Part shown: in pieces, positions 25,281 through 37,757 of the stretch
How positions within the stretch are numbered: the first letter of the stretch is position 1
How the letters are laid out: each line of letters begins with the position of its first letter
NCBI GenBank assembly: GCA_027422505.1
Contig: JAPQWV010000018.1
Span: 17,688,001-17,752,000 of the forward strand
Origin: Craterostigma plantagineum
Lineage: Eukaryota; Streptophyta; Magnoliopsida; Lamiales; Linderniaceae
Length of the DNA: 64,000 nt
Direction of reading: 5' to 3'
The notes under the pieces: generated by a model
What the model saw: the letters and a program-made list of their open reading frames with translations, nothing else
What the model was told of the DNA's origin: nothing
The model's database searches: none
Made by a program: the position numbers and the translations under genes

Positions 25281-26251
25281 TAGACATGCTCAAAATCAAC
25301 CGTAACCGGCGGTTGAACCGTCGAACCGCCGGTTACGGAACCGCCGCTTACGGTTTGTAACCGTAACCTCCGTAACCGTAACCGGCAACAACCGTAACTG
25401 GCAACCGCAAATGGCCGGTTACGGGGCGGTTGGTCGATTTGACCAACCGCAAACCGCCGGTTGATAACTGCCGGTTAGGCGGTTAACCGGCGGTTAACAA
25501 ATTTAAAAAAAAATTAAATTCAAATTTTGAATATGCCGCCGTTAGCTTTACAAAAAATATGAATTAGCCGTTGTAACTGGCGGTTGACCTGGCTAACCGG
25601 CGGTTAACCGGACAAACCGCCGGTTACAACGGAAAAAAAAAATTTCTTTTTAAAATGTTCTCAGTCTCTCTCTCTGTCTCATTCTCAGTCTCTCTCGCTC
25701 TCTCTCGCGCATCTCTCAGTCTCCCTCTCTCGCTCTCTCTCGCGCGCTCTCTCGCTCTCTCTGTCGATCTCTCTCTCTCGCTCGCTGCCTCTCTTCCACG
25801 CCACCACCTCCCGCCGTCGTCGACCACCTCCCGCCGCCGCCGACCACCTCCGCTCCGCCAGACCCCACCACGCCACCCCCACCGCCGCCACCTCGCCCGC
25901 CACGCCACCACCTCCCATCCGGTCCCGCCGCCCACCACCTCCCATCCGGCCACCGCCGACTACACCGCCGCCGCAGCCGCACGTCTGCCACGCGCCGCCA
26001 CGCGCCGCCGCTCACCACCACCGCCGCACCACCGCACCAGCCGCCGCCCGCGCCGACCACCACACGCCACACCACTGTCCTCCGCCAGCCGCCGCCGCAG
26101 CCACCGCCCACGCCGACAGCCGCCGGCCGCCGCACCACCGCACCGCCATGTTTCGCCTCGGCCGGGCCCCCGACCCTTGGTATTCTTTTTTTGTCGTTTT
26201 TAGTTTTTTATCTAACCATATTTTTCGTACCCGTGTGTAGATTATTTTTAG

Positions 26252-26956
26252 ATGGATCGTGGTGGTGGCCGACGTGGTTCTCGTGCATCGAGGGCCAGCA
26301 AAGGGAAGCAAGTCGTTGGTAGTTCATCGCAAGATGACTACCAACAATTCGACCCGAACGAGTTCTTGGATATCGTCGACGTGCTCGGCGGCGACTTGAA
26401 CGAGGACGCGGTCGGGTTCGAACCGTCGCCGGGAGCAAGCTCGCATGCCCCGCAACATACAGATGTGGAGGAGGCGGATCCGTAGATCGAAGCGCCTACG
26501 CAAACCGCCACCGCCCGGCGGCTACAGTCGGACATCTTCGCGGTGCACTTCAAGAAGGTACCTACTAGTATAGTCAACCAATTTAGAGCTATTTGTAACT
26601 ATTGTCCCAAGAAATATAATTTTAGAAAGGGAGACGGATATGGGTCAATGAATTCCCATCTCCGTTCGAAACACTCGACTAAATTAGGTATAGCACAAAA
26701 CCAACAGCAAATGTCTTCTCGACGATTGGACTCGAGCCGAGTATCGCACCCAAGATTAGCGAGCCAGCGACTCGCCCGACGACCTTTTCGAGGACACCAC
26801 CGGCACGGAGACAAGCGGCGGCAACGGCGGCGACGGCGAGGATTATTAGAGGCATTCGGCGATGCGTGGACTCCACACAAACAAGTCCGAAAAAAGATAA
26901 GTATCCTACTCTTATATTTTTTTGCATGCAAATATTTTTTATGTTTATATTGCTAA
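26252..26956 (+). pseudogene. hAT BED zinc-finger N-terminal fragment
   Basis: An open frame starts MDRGGGRRGSRASRASKGKQ at 26252 and is acidic to VEEADP, where a TAG (26483-26485) interrupts it. The same frame continues through DIFAVHFKKVPTSIVNQF to a BED-type finger: CNYC, then YGSMNSHLRSKHS (C-x2-C ... H-x4-H). After about 26720 the sequence becomes Arg-rich and loses any family resemblance. This is the DNA-binding end of a plant hAT transposase without the rest. Confidence 0.75.
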
Positions 26957-27121
26957 CTAATGAATTGTTATTTTCAGGTACTAATTTATTTGAACAAGCC
27001 TAACGACGAAGCCCGAAAAAAATAAGTATCCAACTCTTATATTTTTTTGCGTATAAATATTTATTATGTTTATTGGCTAACTAATGAATTGTTATTTTCA
27101 GGTACTAATTTATTTGAACAA
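26879..27121 (+). repeat. Tandem duplication of about 120 bp inside the hAT element
   Basis: Two adjacent copies (about 26879-26998 and 27000-27121) each run from CCGAAAAAAGATAAG-like sequence through TTATATTTTTTTGC and CTAACTAATGAATTG to TTTTCAGGTACTAATTTATT. Each copy ends in an apparent splice acceptor. A second short tandem copy, GTAACTTTCGCTTAGGAC, occurs at about 27447-27505. Confidence 0.8.
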
Positions 27122-27930
27122 GTCTATTACGACGAGTCACGACGAAGCCCGAAAAAAGATATGTAAATATTTGTATAATTACTTCTTGTTCTTTTTTTTT
27201 TAAATGAAACTATAATGTAAATCATGTTTATGCATTTTTTATAGGGAACAAGATTACGAAGAAGAGGGGTTTCGGTAAGTGTGATCTCCGGATGCTTTGA
27301 CGGATCATAATTGATAGTTGATTCGTTAGGGCTCCTGAGATCATACGCTGCTTTCTCGCCTACACTTGCGGAAGCCCGACCGAAAAGTCGAAGAATCGTG
27401 GCTTCGCCCGTGATGGGCTTAACAGGTGCAGGCGTCGGGCCGGGCGCGTTATGTAACTTTCGCTTAGGACTTGGGAGTAGGTAACTTTCGCTTAGGACTT
27501 GGGAGTTCGGCGCCTGCACCTGTTGAAGCCTTTCTCGGACGAAGTCCCGAAAGAAGACTGATTTAATTTACATTTATGTATTGTATTGTAATTGATTAAT
27601 TAAAATTTTGTAATACAATACAAGTTCTTTGTAAAATGTATAATGTAATTTTTTTTGTAATTGTCTTGCAAATTATATAGTAGATTTCGATACATAATTC
27701 GATTTGACCAAATAATATATCAAACTTTACACAAACACTAAGAATTTAAATATCTTTAAAAAAACGGCGGTTGTAACTGCCGGTTAACCGTAACAGGCGG
27801 TTAGTCAACCGGCGGTTGGTCTAACCGTCAACCGGGGGCGGCTAACCGGCAACCGCCCCCGGCCGGTTAGACGGCGGTTAGTCCGATCGCCAACCGCCGG
27901 TTACGGTTAACCGGCGGTTGGGCAAGTCTA

Positions 27931-27938
27931 ATTAGAAG
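27931..27938. repeat. hAT target-site duplication, right (ATTAGAAG)
   Basis: This matches 25273-25280 exactly. Confidence 0.93.
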
Positions 27939-28012
27939 ATGCTATAAGGGCACGTTTTATTGTCGCCTAAACCCTATTTGGGCCTATATATTATTGTGTA
28001 ATTATAAAGTTT

Positions 28013-28021
28013 TTATTTTAT
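28013..28021. repeat. MULE target-site duplication, left (TTATTTTAT)
   Basis: Nine bases identical to 29153-29161. Nine is the Mutator-superfamily duplication length. The sequence is AT-rich, so chance similarity is possible, but it falls exactly at both inverted termini. Confidence 0.82.
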
Positions 28022-29152
28022 GGGTAAATTCCTTATCAGGGCCTGTCAGAAACTAAACTTTCTTATCAGTACCCCTGACAAAATTTCTTCCTTATCAGTA
28101 CCCATCTGCAAAAAGTTGTGTGTTTAATACCCCCAAACAGTAAACGGACGAAAATAACCTTTTCTGAAATTAAACTAGACATCATACCAACTGTTTTGAT
28201 TATTATACCAACTGTTATTCTAATTATACCAACTGTTATCATTATTATACCAATTGATATAGTGTACAATTCTGTTGGTATAATTACGACAACAGTTGGT
28301 ATAATTTCTACAATTTCTGGTACAATAGTAAAATCAGTAGGTATAACACCAATTTCACTGTATAAAGTAAAATAACTGGTATAATAACGAAAATATATGG
28401 TATAATTTCTACAATTTGTGGTATAATTTCAAAATCAGTTGGTATAACGTCCAATTTCACTGTATAAATTAAAATAACTTGTATAATAACGAAAAGAGAT
28501 GGTATAATTTCAACAATTTCTGATATAATTTTAAAATCAGGTGGTATGACGTCCAATTTCACTGTAAAATTAAAATAACCGGTATAATAACACAAACAGA
28601 TGGTATAATTTCTACAATTTCTGGTATAATTTCAAAATCAGTTGGTATAACGTCCAATTTCACTGTATAAAATTAAAATAACTGGTATAATAACGCAAAT
28701 AGATGGTATAATTTCTACAATTTCTGGTATAACTTCAAAATCAGTTGGTATAAATGTCCATTTCGGTGTATAAAATTATAAAACGTTAATTACTTGTACG
28801 ATAACCAAAACAGATGATATAATTTGTACAATTTCTGGTATAATTTCAAAATCAGTTGGTATAAATGTTCAATTTTCGATGTATAAAATTATAATAACGT
28901 TATTTACTGGTACGTTAACCAAAATAGATGGTATAATTTTTATAATTTCTGGTATAATTTCGAAATAAGTTGGTATAAATGTCCAATTTGAAGTGTGAGA
29001 CAAGGGTATTTTCGACTTTTTAACCCTGAAAAGACATTTTTAGGTACTGAACATGAAGAAATTTTCAAATGGGTACTTATAAGGAAGAAATAATTCGAGG
29101 AGTATTTAATATAGAATTTGAAAACTCAAAAGGTACTGATAAGGAATTAACC
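28022..29152. mobile_element. Non-autonomous Mutator-like element filled with a tandem array
   Basis: The 1131-bp element is bounded by a 9-bp duplication. The left end is GGGTAAATTCCTTATCAGGG; the complement of the right end is GGTTAATTCCTTATCAGTAC. A further CTTATCAGTACCC motif repeats inside the left end. The interior has no coding frame. It is dominated by a minisatellite of about 100-bp units. I assign it to the MULE group from duplication length and inverted ends only, since no transposase is present. Confidence 0.82.
28337..28980. repeat. Minisatellite of about 100-112 bp units, six copies
   Basis: Each unit has the order GTTGGTATAACGTCCAATTT, CACTGTATAAAATTAAAATAA, GGTATAATAACG, GATGGTATAATTTCTACAAT, TTTCTGGTATAATTTC. 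The later copies are longer and more diverged. The recurring core is GGTATAAT. Confidence 0.85.
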
Positions 29153-29161
29153 TTATTTTAT
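29153..29161. repeat. MULE target-site duplication, right (TTATTTTAT)
   Basis: This is identical to 28013-28021. Confidence 0.82.
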
Positions 29162-29523
29162 TTTTCAAAATGAAAATTTTTCTCAAGTAGCCTTTTCAGA
29201 CAACTTTAGTGTTTCGGCAACTAATACAAACGTTGGACAACTTTTAAGAAGGTATTCCCACCTTTTTACAATCATACTCTCGAGCTTCAAATCAGCGGTA
29301 GCGCGTGGCGTGCACCGCCAGCGGACCAACCTCTGACACGTGTCAGTCGCCTTACATGCATTAGCTACACGTGTCGCTCGACTCTGATTGACTCTACTAA
29401 CCCCACCCCCAGGCGAAATCACATCCAAAAAGCAAAATCAGGTAAAGCAAAACCAAGACAAACGTTTCGAAATCGAATTGATTTTGACCCAATTGGGATT
29501 TGCAGCTTGAACAGTTACCATCA
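29162..29523. other. Promoter and leader of CNOT9
   Basis: About 360 bp between the MULE and the start codon. It contains GC-richer sequence (29285-29400). I see no separate gene here. Confidence 0.5.
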
Positions 29524-32391
29524 ATGGCCGGATTACCTACTTCGTTGAACCTCAAGGCTGCCCCGTTCGAGGTCGGAAGCAGCTCATCAGCCGCGGGAAG
29601 CAAGGAAAGGAGGATGCAATCGGTGGAGCAGCTTGTTCTGGATCTGTGCAACCCTGATTTGCGGGAAAACGCTCTTCTTGAGCTTTCGAAGGTTGAATTT
29701 CGTTTTAATCTTCTGTGCGTTTTGGTGTTCCGATTTTTTTAGCTTGTGGTTGCTGGTGGATCTGAATTTGTGGGCGTGGCTGATGTTTGCCTTGGTTGAT
29801 TTGGGGCTTTTGGGGGGTTATGATCTTGTGTTTGAGTTTACTCGTGTAGAATAGAAGATCACATAGTTTTTGTGAAGCACGGAAGTTGCATTTTCACACC
29901 CGGCTAACGCCCGTCAAATAAGGAAAACGTTTGTGAGAATATAGTTTTCGGCTTTTCTTTTATGGCTAATAGAAGCTGCTTCTGGATGGATGTACCATGA
30001 AACAGTTTAGCTCTCTTCACGTTTTTTTGGTTCATTTATTTTTGTTTGATTTGTTGGTCCACTTTCTTTATCTACTTGGGTCTTATTTAGGATTCTTTTC
30101 TCCGCAGAAGAGAGAACTTTTTCAGGATTTGGCCCCATTGCTGTGGAATTCCTTTGGGACAACTGCCGCTCTGTTGCAGGTTTGTGACGTTAAGAAACCA
30201 ACGGTCTATCACGTGTGTCTCATCCTTCGGTTAAAATGCTAAATCCATTTAAAGATGTATGTGCGACGCCTTACAGCTTAGGGGATCTATTCTATTTGTG
30301 TCATTTCCGAAGTTTTGGCCCATTTATGGTCGCTGCTATAGATGACCATTCTTAGGTGGCATTTTATTACTCCCTCCGTCCCTATAATATATGGACATTT
30401 CTGATTGGGTTCGGTTTTTAAGAAATATAATATTTTAATAGTATAGAGGAAGAAAAGTGTATGGGTGTGGCACGTCTTTTAAGAATATTTGATGTTATTA
30501 TATTGATTGTGTGTGGTAGTTTTTTACTAAATATGGAAATGTATAAAAGATAGTGGGACGCCGGACTTGGTAAAATGTACAAAAGTTACCGGGACGGAGG
30601 TAGTATTTGTTATATCGTATCTATGATTAACGTTCATGCAGATGGATGTTTCCCCCGCTTGTCTTCATATCTGGGCATGTTTGAGATTAAGATTATCTTT
30701 AGACAAGAATTAGTGTCCATCAATCTTAGTTCCATTTCGCTGAAATTTTTTCAGATCATGTGCAGTTGATATTATTTTTATTACAAACTGCAGGAAATCA
30801 TATCTATTTACCCAGTTTTGTCGCCGCCAACCCTTACTCCTGCACAGTCGAACAGAGTCTGCAATGCTCTTGCTCTCCTTCAGGTACTTTTTATTACTTT
30901 ATTACTGGAGGGAGTTCCGCGATGTTACATTTAAGGGAAAACTTTGTAAGTTCCTTAAAAGCATACATATATCATTTACCTTTCTGGACTACTAAATGTC
31001 TCATTTAGCGCTCAGTTGAATTATATATCGGAACATAACTAACTGAATGAAAACAATATATATGTTAGTATTCTAAATTTATTCAAATATATATGTATGA
31101 TTGATTCGTATTTCTGATTTCATTCTTTCTTTCAGTATGTGTCGTAGCTCAACTGTAAAGTTAACGTTTTGCAGTGCGTGGCTTCACATCCAGACACAAG
31201 AATGCTGTTTCTCAATGGTAAATTTCTTGGATGGTGACGTGTGTGTGTGTTTGATTGAAGGAACTGAACTGAAAATGACGTATGTTTGACTTCGCATAGT
31301 TGCGACCATCTTCACTGATGTTTCCCTTTTTGCAGCCCATATTCCACTGTACCTTTATCCTTTTCTCAACACGACCAGCAAGTCAAGGCCTTTCGAGTAC
31401 CTGAGGCTTACTAGTCTTGGTGTAATTGGTGCTCTAGTGAAGGTATTCATTTTCCAGATTACAGTTTATAAATCATCTTGTGTTTTGAGCCTTATCTAGT
31501 GGTCAACACTCTTTGCCATCCTGCTTGGATTATGCTTGAAACATGATAAATTTGATGTTTGCAATCTCATCGGTTATACCGTTTTCCATTCTCACGATTC
31601 AGGTTGATGACACCGAAGTCATCAGTTTCCTCTTATCTACTGAGATTATCCCACTATGCCTGCGTACAATGGAGATGGGCAGCGAACTCTCAAAGACAGT
31701 TGGGTTACATCCATGCAATCCATATCTCTTTTCCTTTCTCTCATACGCACAAGCATTCATTGTTTATTCTGTGGTTTCTTGAATTGCCAGGTAGCAACCT
31801 TCATCGTGCAGAAAATTCTGCTTGACGATGTGGGGCTGGAGTACATATGCACCACTGCCGAGCGCTTCTTTGCTGTTGCCAGAGTGTTGGGGAGCATGGT
31901 CGGTGCCCTATCTGAGCAACCTTCTTCGCGATTGCTGAAGCACATAATCAGATGTTACCTCCGCTTATCTGATAATCCAAGGTAATCACTAAGCAGCATA
32001 TATCATATAAAATCAAAATTCTGATCTAAAATTATCATCGACGACCGGGATTAAAGCTCAGCTGTGTTTATATCCCTTCGAAGCTGATGAATGACTTGTT
32101 TTTTTTCCAGAGCTTGCGATGCATTGAGAACTTGTCTACCTGAAATACTTAGGGACGCCACTTTCGTCGCCTTCCTTCATGTAAGTTGCTCAATTAATCA
32201 GCTTTTTTTTTTCTTCTAAAGAACGAATGCAATGTACTCATAAATTCTGCATTTTATCGTTTGTTTTTCACAAGGATGATCCGACCACAAGGAGGTGGTT
32301 GCAGCAGTTGATTCACAACGTGCAAGGGCCACGTGTTCCCTTACAATCAGGCGGGGCATTTGATCATCTAATGATCAATCAATTAAATTAA
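29524..32391 (+). CDS. CNOT9: CCR4-NOT complex subunit CNOT9 / CAF40 (Rcd1-like)
   Basis: CNOT9 is the armadillo-repeat scaffold subunit of the CCR4-NOT deadenylase, binding CNOT1 and tryptophan-containing regulators in mRNA decay and translational repression. Nine exons: 29524-29691, 30108-30179, 30794-30883, 31175-31217, 31336-31442, 31603-31698, 31791-31981, 32111-32180, 32275-32391. They sum to 954 nt, or 317 residues, the usual size. Family blocks are continuous: [115 protein letters not shown]. The N-terminal 30 residues are Ser/Ala-rich and variable in the family. Nothing is broken. A Stowaway MITE lies in intron 2. Confidence 0.96.
30370..30603. mobile_element. Stowaway MITE in CNOT9 intron 2
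   Basis: About 234 bp with the hallmark terminus CTCCCTCCGTCCC on the left; the complement of the right end is CTACCTCCGTCCC. It is flanked on both sides by TA (30368-30369 and 30604-30605), the Tc1/mariner-type duplication. Confidence 0.92.
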
Positions 32392-33619
32392 GGACGAAAA
32401 ACTAGGTTTCGAGGGGTCACATAAGAGTACCTTCCTTAAGAAAAACTGTGCAGACTTTAAATCGTGGTTTTTGTGTTGGGTAAGTTAGATGAGAACTCAA
32501 AACTAGATTATGTAGACTGCTGTTGCTGTGCTTCGAAGACTTTTGTAGCATCTGTTATTTATGCACACCCTAATTTGAACCATATCTCATTGCATATCAT
32601 CTAAATCTACTTCAGTTGCATTATGTGTGTGCTATGTGTTGTGTCGTGACACTAGAGAGGTTTAAGACTTGAAGATTTGAGATATTGAAAAGTCGAGCTC
32701 AAAAGCTTTAGTAGCATGTATTGCACTGACTTACAAGAAGACCAAAATCAAAACATTTGTCTTGCAAACGTAAACAGGCGGGGATGTTCTTTCCCCCATT
32801 CAGAAACCGTAAACAAGAACCTGATTTTTGTTGCATCCGCCAGAAAACATATATAAAATCACGTTGCTTTGCTGAGGAGCTTTGCAAAATTAAGGCAACT
32901 AAGCATCCCAGCAAAGAACCAGCTAGAACCTGATTGGAATGGTGTAAGAACCCATCAGCCAATATTGTATGCTAATCAATCTGTATTTCAGTAGTAATTG
33001 TTGGTGCTTGAACACTGTCAAGCATGTAGCTATGTCATTAGGCACTGGGAATGTTCGTATCTGCGTAACTGTTACGTCTCTTAGTACCTGAAGTGGAGGG
33101 TGACCAAGTGAGTCTGTTAAGAGGTTTTACATTTGCAACTGGGTGCTCAGGATCAGGACGCAGTTCACATACTATTTGATTTAGTAGCTGCGGTACGGAG
33201 CAACAAAAATGTTGAAAAACTCACCCGAAGTACCAAAATAAATAAATTGAAAGAGCTAATAGAACTGCCAAAGATGAGAGCTTCACCAAAATGATCCTTC
33301 TTAGTTTATAAAACTAGCTCATTGGTTGAGAACGAAGTATAGGGGTATAAACAAGTCGAGCTGAAGCTGAGCTGACTCATTTCCACGCTCGATCCGAGCT
33401 AAAAAATTCACAACAAAATGCTCTATATTTCGACGGCAAAACAGCGCAAACAACCCATCTAGGAAACGCATAACATATCCCAAATTATAGTGAATGCTGC
33501 TAATTACGATTATTCGGGCACAATGGATAGCAAATGAGTGTACCAAAAGACTGGGAAAGAGCAAACTTTTTAGTAGCAGAAACGAAAGAACCGAGCGTTT
33601 GTCTTAAAGGGTTCGCTTT
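32392..33619. other. Intergenic between convergent CNOT9 and bL31
   Basis: The 3' flanks of two convergent genes. Short frames occur on both strands (for example 32708-32962 and 33319-33564), but none shows family resemblance or splice support. I see nothing else. Confidence 0.5.
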
Positions 33620-33832
33620 TTACTTGTTTTCTGGGTCTTCTTCTTCGTTCTTCTCACCATAGCGGCGCTTGAACTTGGCGATCTGACCGATGCTCTGCGC
33701 CATTTGCCTCTTTGCTCGGAAATGATACACTTTGCCGACTTGGTGAATCCTCGTCATGGTAACGTTCATCAGCCGACCACTCTGCGTAACGTAAGATATC
33801 CATTGAAGCTGTGGGTGGATTCCCTTCTTCAT
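33620..33832 (-). CDS. bL31-type ribosomal protein, probably mitochondrial
   Basis: A 70-residue single-exon protein starting MKKGIHPQLQWISYVTQSGR. It continues LMNVTMTRIHQVGKVYHFRA and KRQMAQSIGQIAKFKRRYG, and ends in an acidic tail. This matches the short plant L31-like proteins assigned to the mitochondrial large subunit; they lack the four-cysteine zinc site of bacterial L31 and have no obvious presequence. KGIHP is the bL31 start signature. Start codon 33830-33832. Nothing upstream in frame extends it. The mitochondrial location is from family knowledge, not from a visible targeting signal. Confidence 0.82.
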   Translation of the reverse strand: MKKGIHPQLQWISYVTQSGRLMNVTMTRIHQVGKVYHFRAKRQMAQSIGQIAKFKRRYGEKNEEEDPENK

Positions 33833-34975
33833 TTCTTATTCCTGAGAAAAAACTGGCGAATTTAGAAAAAAGATGTTCAAACGATCTGCTGCTATAGGGA
33901 TGGAGCCAAACGAACGAAGCCCATTTCCTTGCAACCAAAGATTGTAAGCCCTAAATTATGAGACAAATCTGATATAGTAAACATTTTCTACCGATGTAGG
34001 TCATGTACAACCTTGATTCATGCTTTGTTGAGGGGTATTCAAGAAAAATTTGAGGGATCCATGATTTTGCTTTTGGGAATTGGCACAAAAACGTGGTATC
34101 AAAGAATTGCAGTAGCAGCCATCAAACTCGTTTGAACATTGTATCGAACATGTAGAGGGCAACTGAAGTAAAGTAAGTAAAGCAATTCACTGGACACGCC
34201 GCCTTCGTCATAATCGAAGCGCAATTTCTTTCAAAATTAGCATAATCAAAAATCTTACTGTGGAGAAAAAACAATGAAAATCTCACCTTTTACGGATGGA
34301 GTTTGATCTTCTGACGATCTGTTTGAAAACAGTACTGAGGTATAAAATTTCGTCGAGCAAATTTAATTTACTTAATCAAACTACAAACGCCACTTAAACC
34401 GACGATTTTTGGTGAAACAAACCTTTGAGATTGCTTAATAATTAAATATTCATGTGTGCTATCCGAATTCCAATTATGCTATTTCCACTCCAGTTTACAA
34501 AAGTAGGATATGACCTAAAACCCTACGAAAAATCTCCCAGCGTCCAAAATCAATAGCTATCCATCCTCGCACATCGACGAACAAGGTACTGTTTTTAACC
34601 TCTTAACCTTTTTCAGGTTTCTCAGTCGCATGCATTTGTGCGCTTGTCATTGTTACTCCAGCGCCTTGTCATTTGCTTGAAGTATGCTACATCGAAAGAT
34701 TTAATTCATGAAACTTTTGTCGACTTTGCGATGTAGGGCTGTCGACGTATTTATTTGAATAGAATCATCTCAATTCTCCCAAACCGAATTTAATGTTCAT
34801 TTCGTCCTATGTCTTCGATACCAATTGTGCAGTCTGTAATCTTGATTATCTGCTAGCTTTCCGCCTTGGAAAACATTGCCATTAACTGATAGTTCGTATG
34901 TGTTCGAGACTGTTATATTAGACGACTGTTTTCCTGAATAAAGCTTGAATTTTCAATTGGGTATTCAGGTTTGTC
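33833..34975. other. Shared upstream region of bL31 (-) and ATCase (+)
   Basis: About 1.1 kb between divergent genes. A leader intron for ATCase is plausible: a donor in ACAAGGTACTG near 34582 and an acceptor TATTCAG ending about 34968, just before GTTTGTC and the start codon. No other gene is seen. Confidence 0.45.
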
Positions 34976-36512
<1,537 letters not shown>

Positions 36513-36867
36513 AAGACAGAACGCTCGACAGGCAAGCATCGGAAATAACGAAAAACAAGGATCTTCTTTGTTTCCTTAAGCATTATAACCTTAATTTTTT
36601 CTGAGTTTAATGTTATGACTATGAGCTAGTTTTTCAATAGATGAGCAAAGCCAAGAATAGACAAGCACCTAAAATAGAGTAACAACGAAGATAAACACAG
36701 CCCGTCTGGTATCAACGATATAGCATTCGTTCGTTCTTCAAAGTTGTTAACTTCGAAAACTATAAACAAGGTCACACATGAACCATGAGCTATAGTTTAA
36801 AATTAAAGGGTTAGATGACGGAGATAAATTACAATAATTTAAGGGGTATGATGTTTTTTCCCCGTTG
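36513..36867. other. Tail-to-tail gap between ATCase and SUMO
   Basis: About 355 bp holding the two 3' untranslated regions. AT-rich; nothing else is seen. Confidence 0.5.
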
Positions 36868-37757
36868 CTAAGCGCTCAAGACTCCTCCAGTCTGGTGAAG
36901 CATTGCGTCAATCTCATCACCATCCTCCATTTCTAGCTGTGTATATCATCAAAACACCAACCAAATTTCAGTGATTTTGAGTGATAATGATAAGATCCTT
37001 TAACAGTTAACTGTAGTCAGAGAGAGAGACCTCGTCGGGAGTTTGCTCTCCTCGGAGACGGCGTCCGTCGAAGAGAAAAGCAATAGAGTTAAAATCCACA
37101 GACTGTCGATCACAATAAGCATTCATGAGCTTCTTGAGTTGGGTGCTCCTCTTAATCCTGAAGAATACTTCATTTCCATCCTACAATATAACAGTAGAAC
37201 TAGTTGAAGGAGAAGAAGTCCAACAGTATGAATGCAGTATTATAGAAGTGCCCATTCTAAATGCAGATAACAAAGGAGTAAGGAAGCAAGATAACAATCA
37301 TCGATCCTCCCAAACTTATCCTCACTGTTGTACTTAATTCTCCACTCCACCATAAACATTTCTTTATCATAGAATCCGTGAAGCTTAAATCTCAGTAATA
37401 AATCTCAAACAGGTGACACACAAAGATGTAGAACAGGTAACATCGTATCATTAATCAGTTAATACAACCAAATAATCTAACCACCATCTTTAATGAAACA
37501 ACAAATCGTTCGAAAAGGTTGAAGTAATCGTAAACCCCAGAAATAGGACAACAATAATGCTATCGTCACCTTCAGAACCCTCGTAACAGGCAAAAACCCT
37601 CACTCCAAACACCATCAATTACACCTAAAAAAGCAGCACGAACCTAAAATTGAAAAGAAAACAACAAGAGGAGTAGCAAATCGACCTGGCCTTTGACTTT
37701 GAGATTAATGTGCGCCGCTGAGTCACCTGGCTTCTTGTCATCCTCCACGCTTGACAT
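36868..37757 (-). CDS. SUMO: Small ubiquitin-related modifier (SUMO)
   Basis: SUMO is conjugated to lysines of target proteins after C-terminal trimming to a di-glycine. Three exons: 37757-37686 ([20 protein letters not shown]...), 37180-37031 ([20 protein letters not shown]... [15 protein letters not shown]) and 36936-36868 ([18 protein letters not shown]...). They sum to 291 nt and 96 residues. All three introns/exons are in phase 0, as in plant SUMO1/2 genes. The ubiquitin fold and the HQTGG maturation site are intact. The tail after GG is VLSA, four residues that a SUMO protease would remove. The SUMO1/2 type is indicated by the [17 protein letters not shown] block. Confidence 0.95.

Larger units (their letters stand above)
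25281..27930 (+). mobile_element. hAT transposon, internally deleted, with BED finger remnant
   Basis: This is a 2650-bp element with an exact 8-bp duplication ATTAGAAG. The left terminus is TAGACATGCTCAAAATCAA; the complement of the right terminus is TAGACTTGCCCAACCGCC. Both subterminal regions (25296-25625 and 27765-27920) are packed with AACCGGCGGTTA-type motifs in both orientations, presumably transposase binding sites. The interior has a CT-rich stretch, a Pro/Arg-rich low-complexity stretch, a BED-finger reading frame, a tandem 120-bp duplication, and no transposase catalytic or dimerisation domain. It is non-autonomous. Confidence 0.92.
24423..27948. mobile_element. PIF/Harbinger-like element, deleted, interrupted by a hAT insertion
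   Basis: The left end begins GAGCATCTCCAACCCATTG near 24423. If the hAT element (25281-27930) and one copy of its duplication are removed, the right end reads CCATTAGAAGATGCTA. Its complement, TAGCATCTTCTAATGG, resembles the left terminus. The body holds the C-terminal part of a Harbinger-type transposase on the minus strand. The exact outer borders and a 3-bp duplication could not be fixed. Confidence 0.6.

Noticed and set aside
25655..26203. Long Pro/Arg/Ser-rich plus-strand frame and its minus-strand Gly/Arg partners in the hAT element
   Set aside because: Low-complexity CT- and CCG-rich DNA that stays open in several frames on both strands; no domain.
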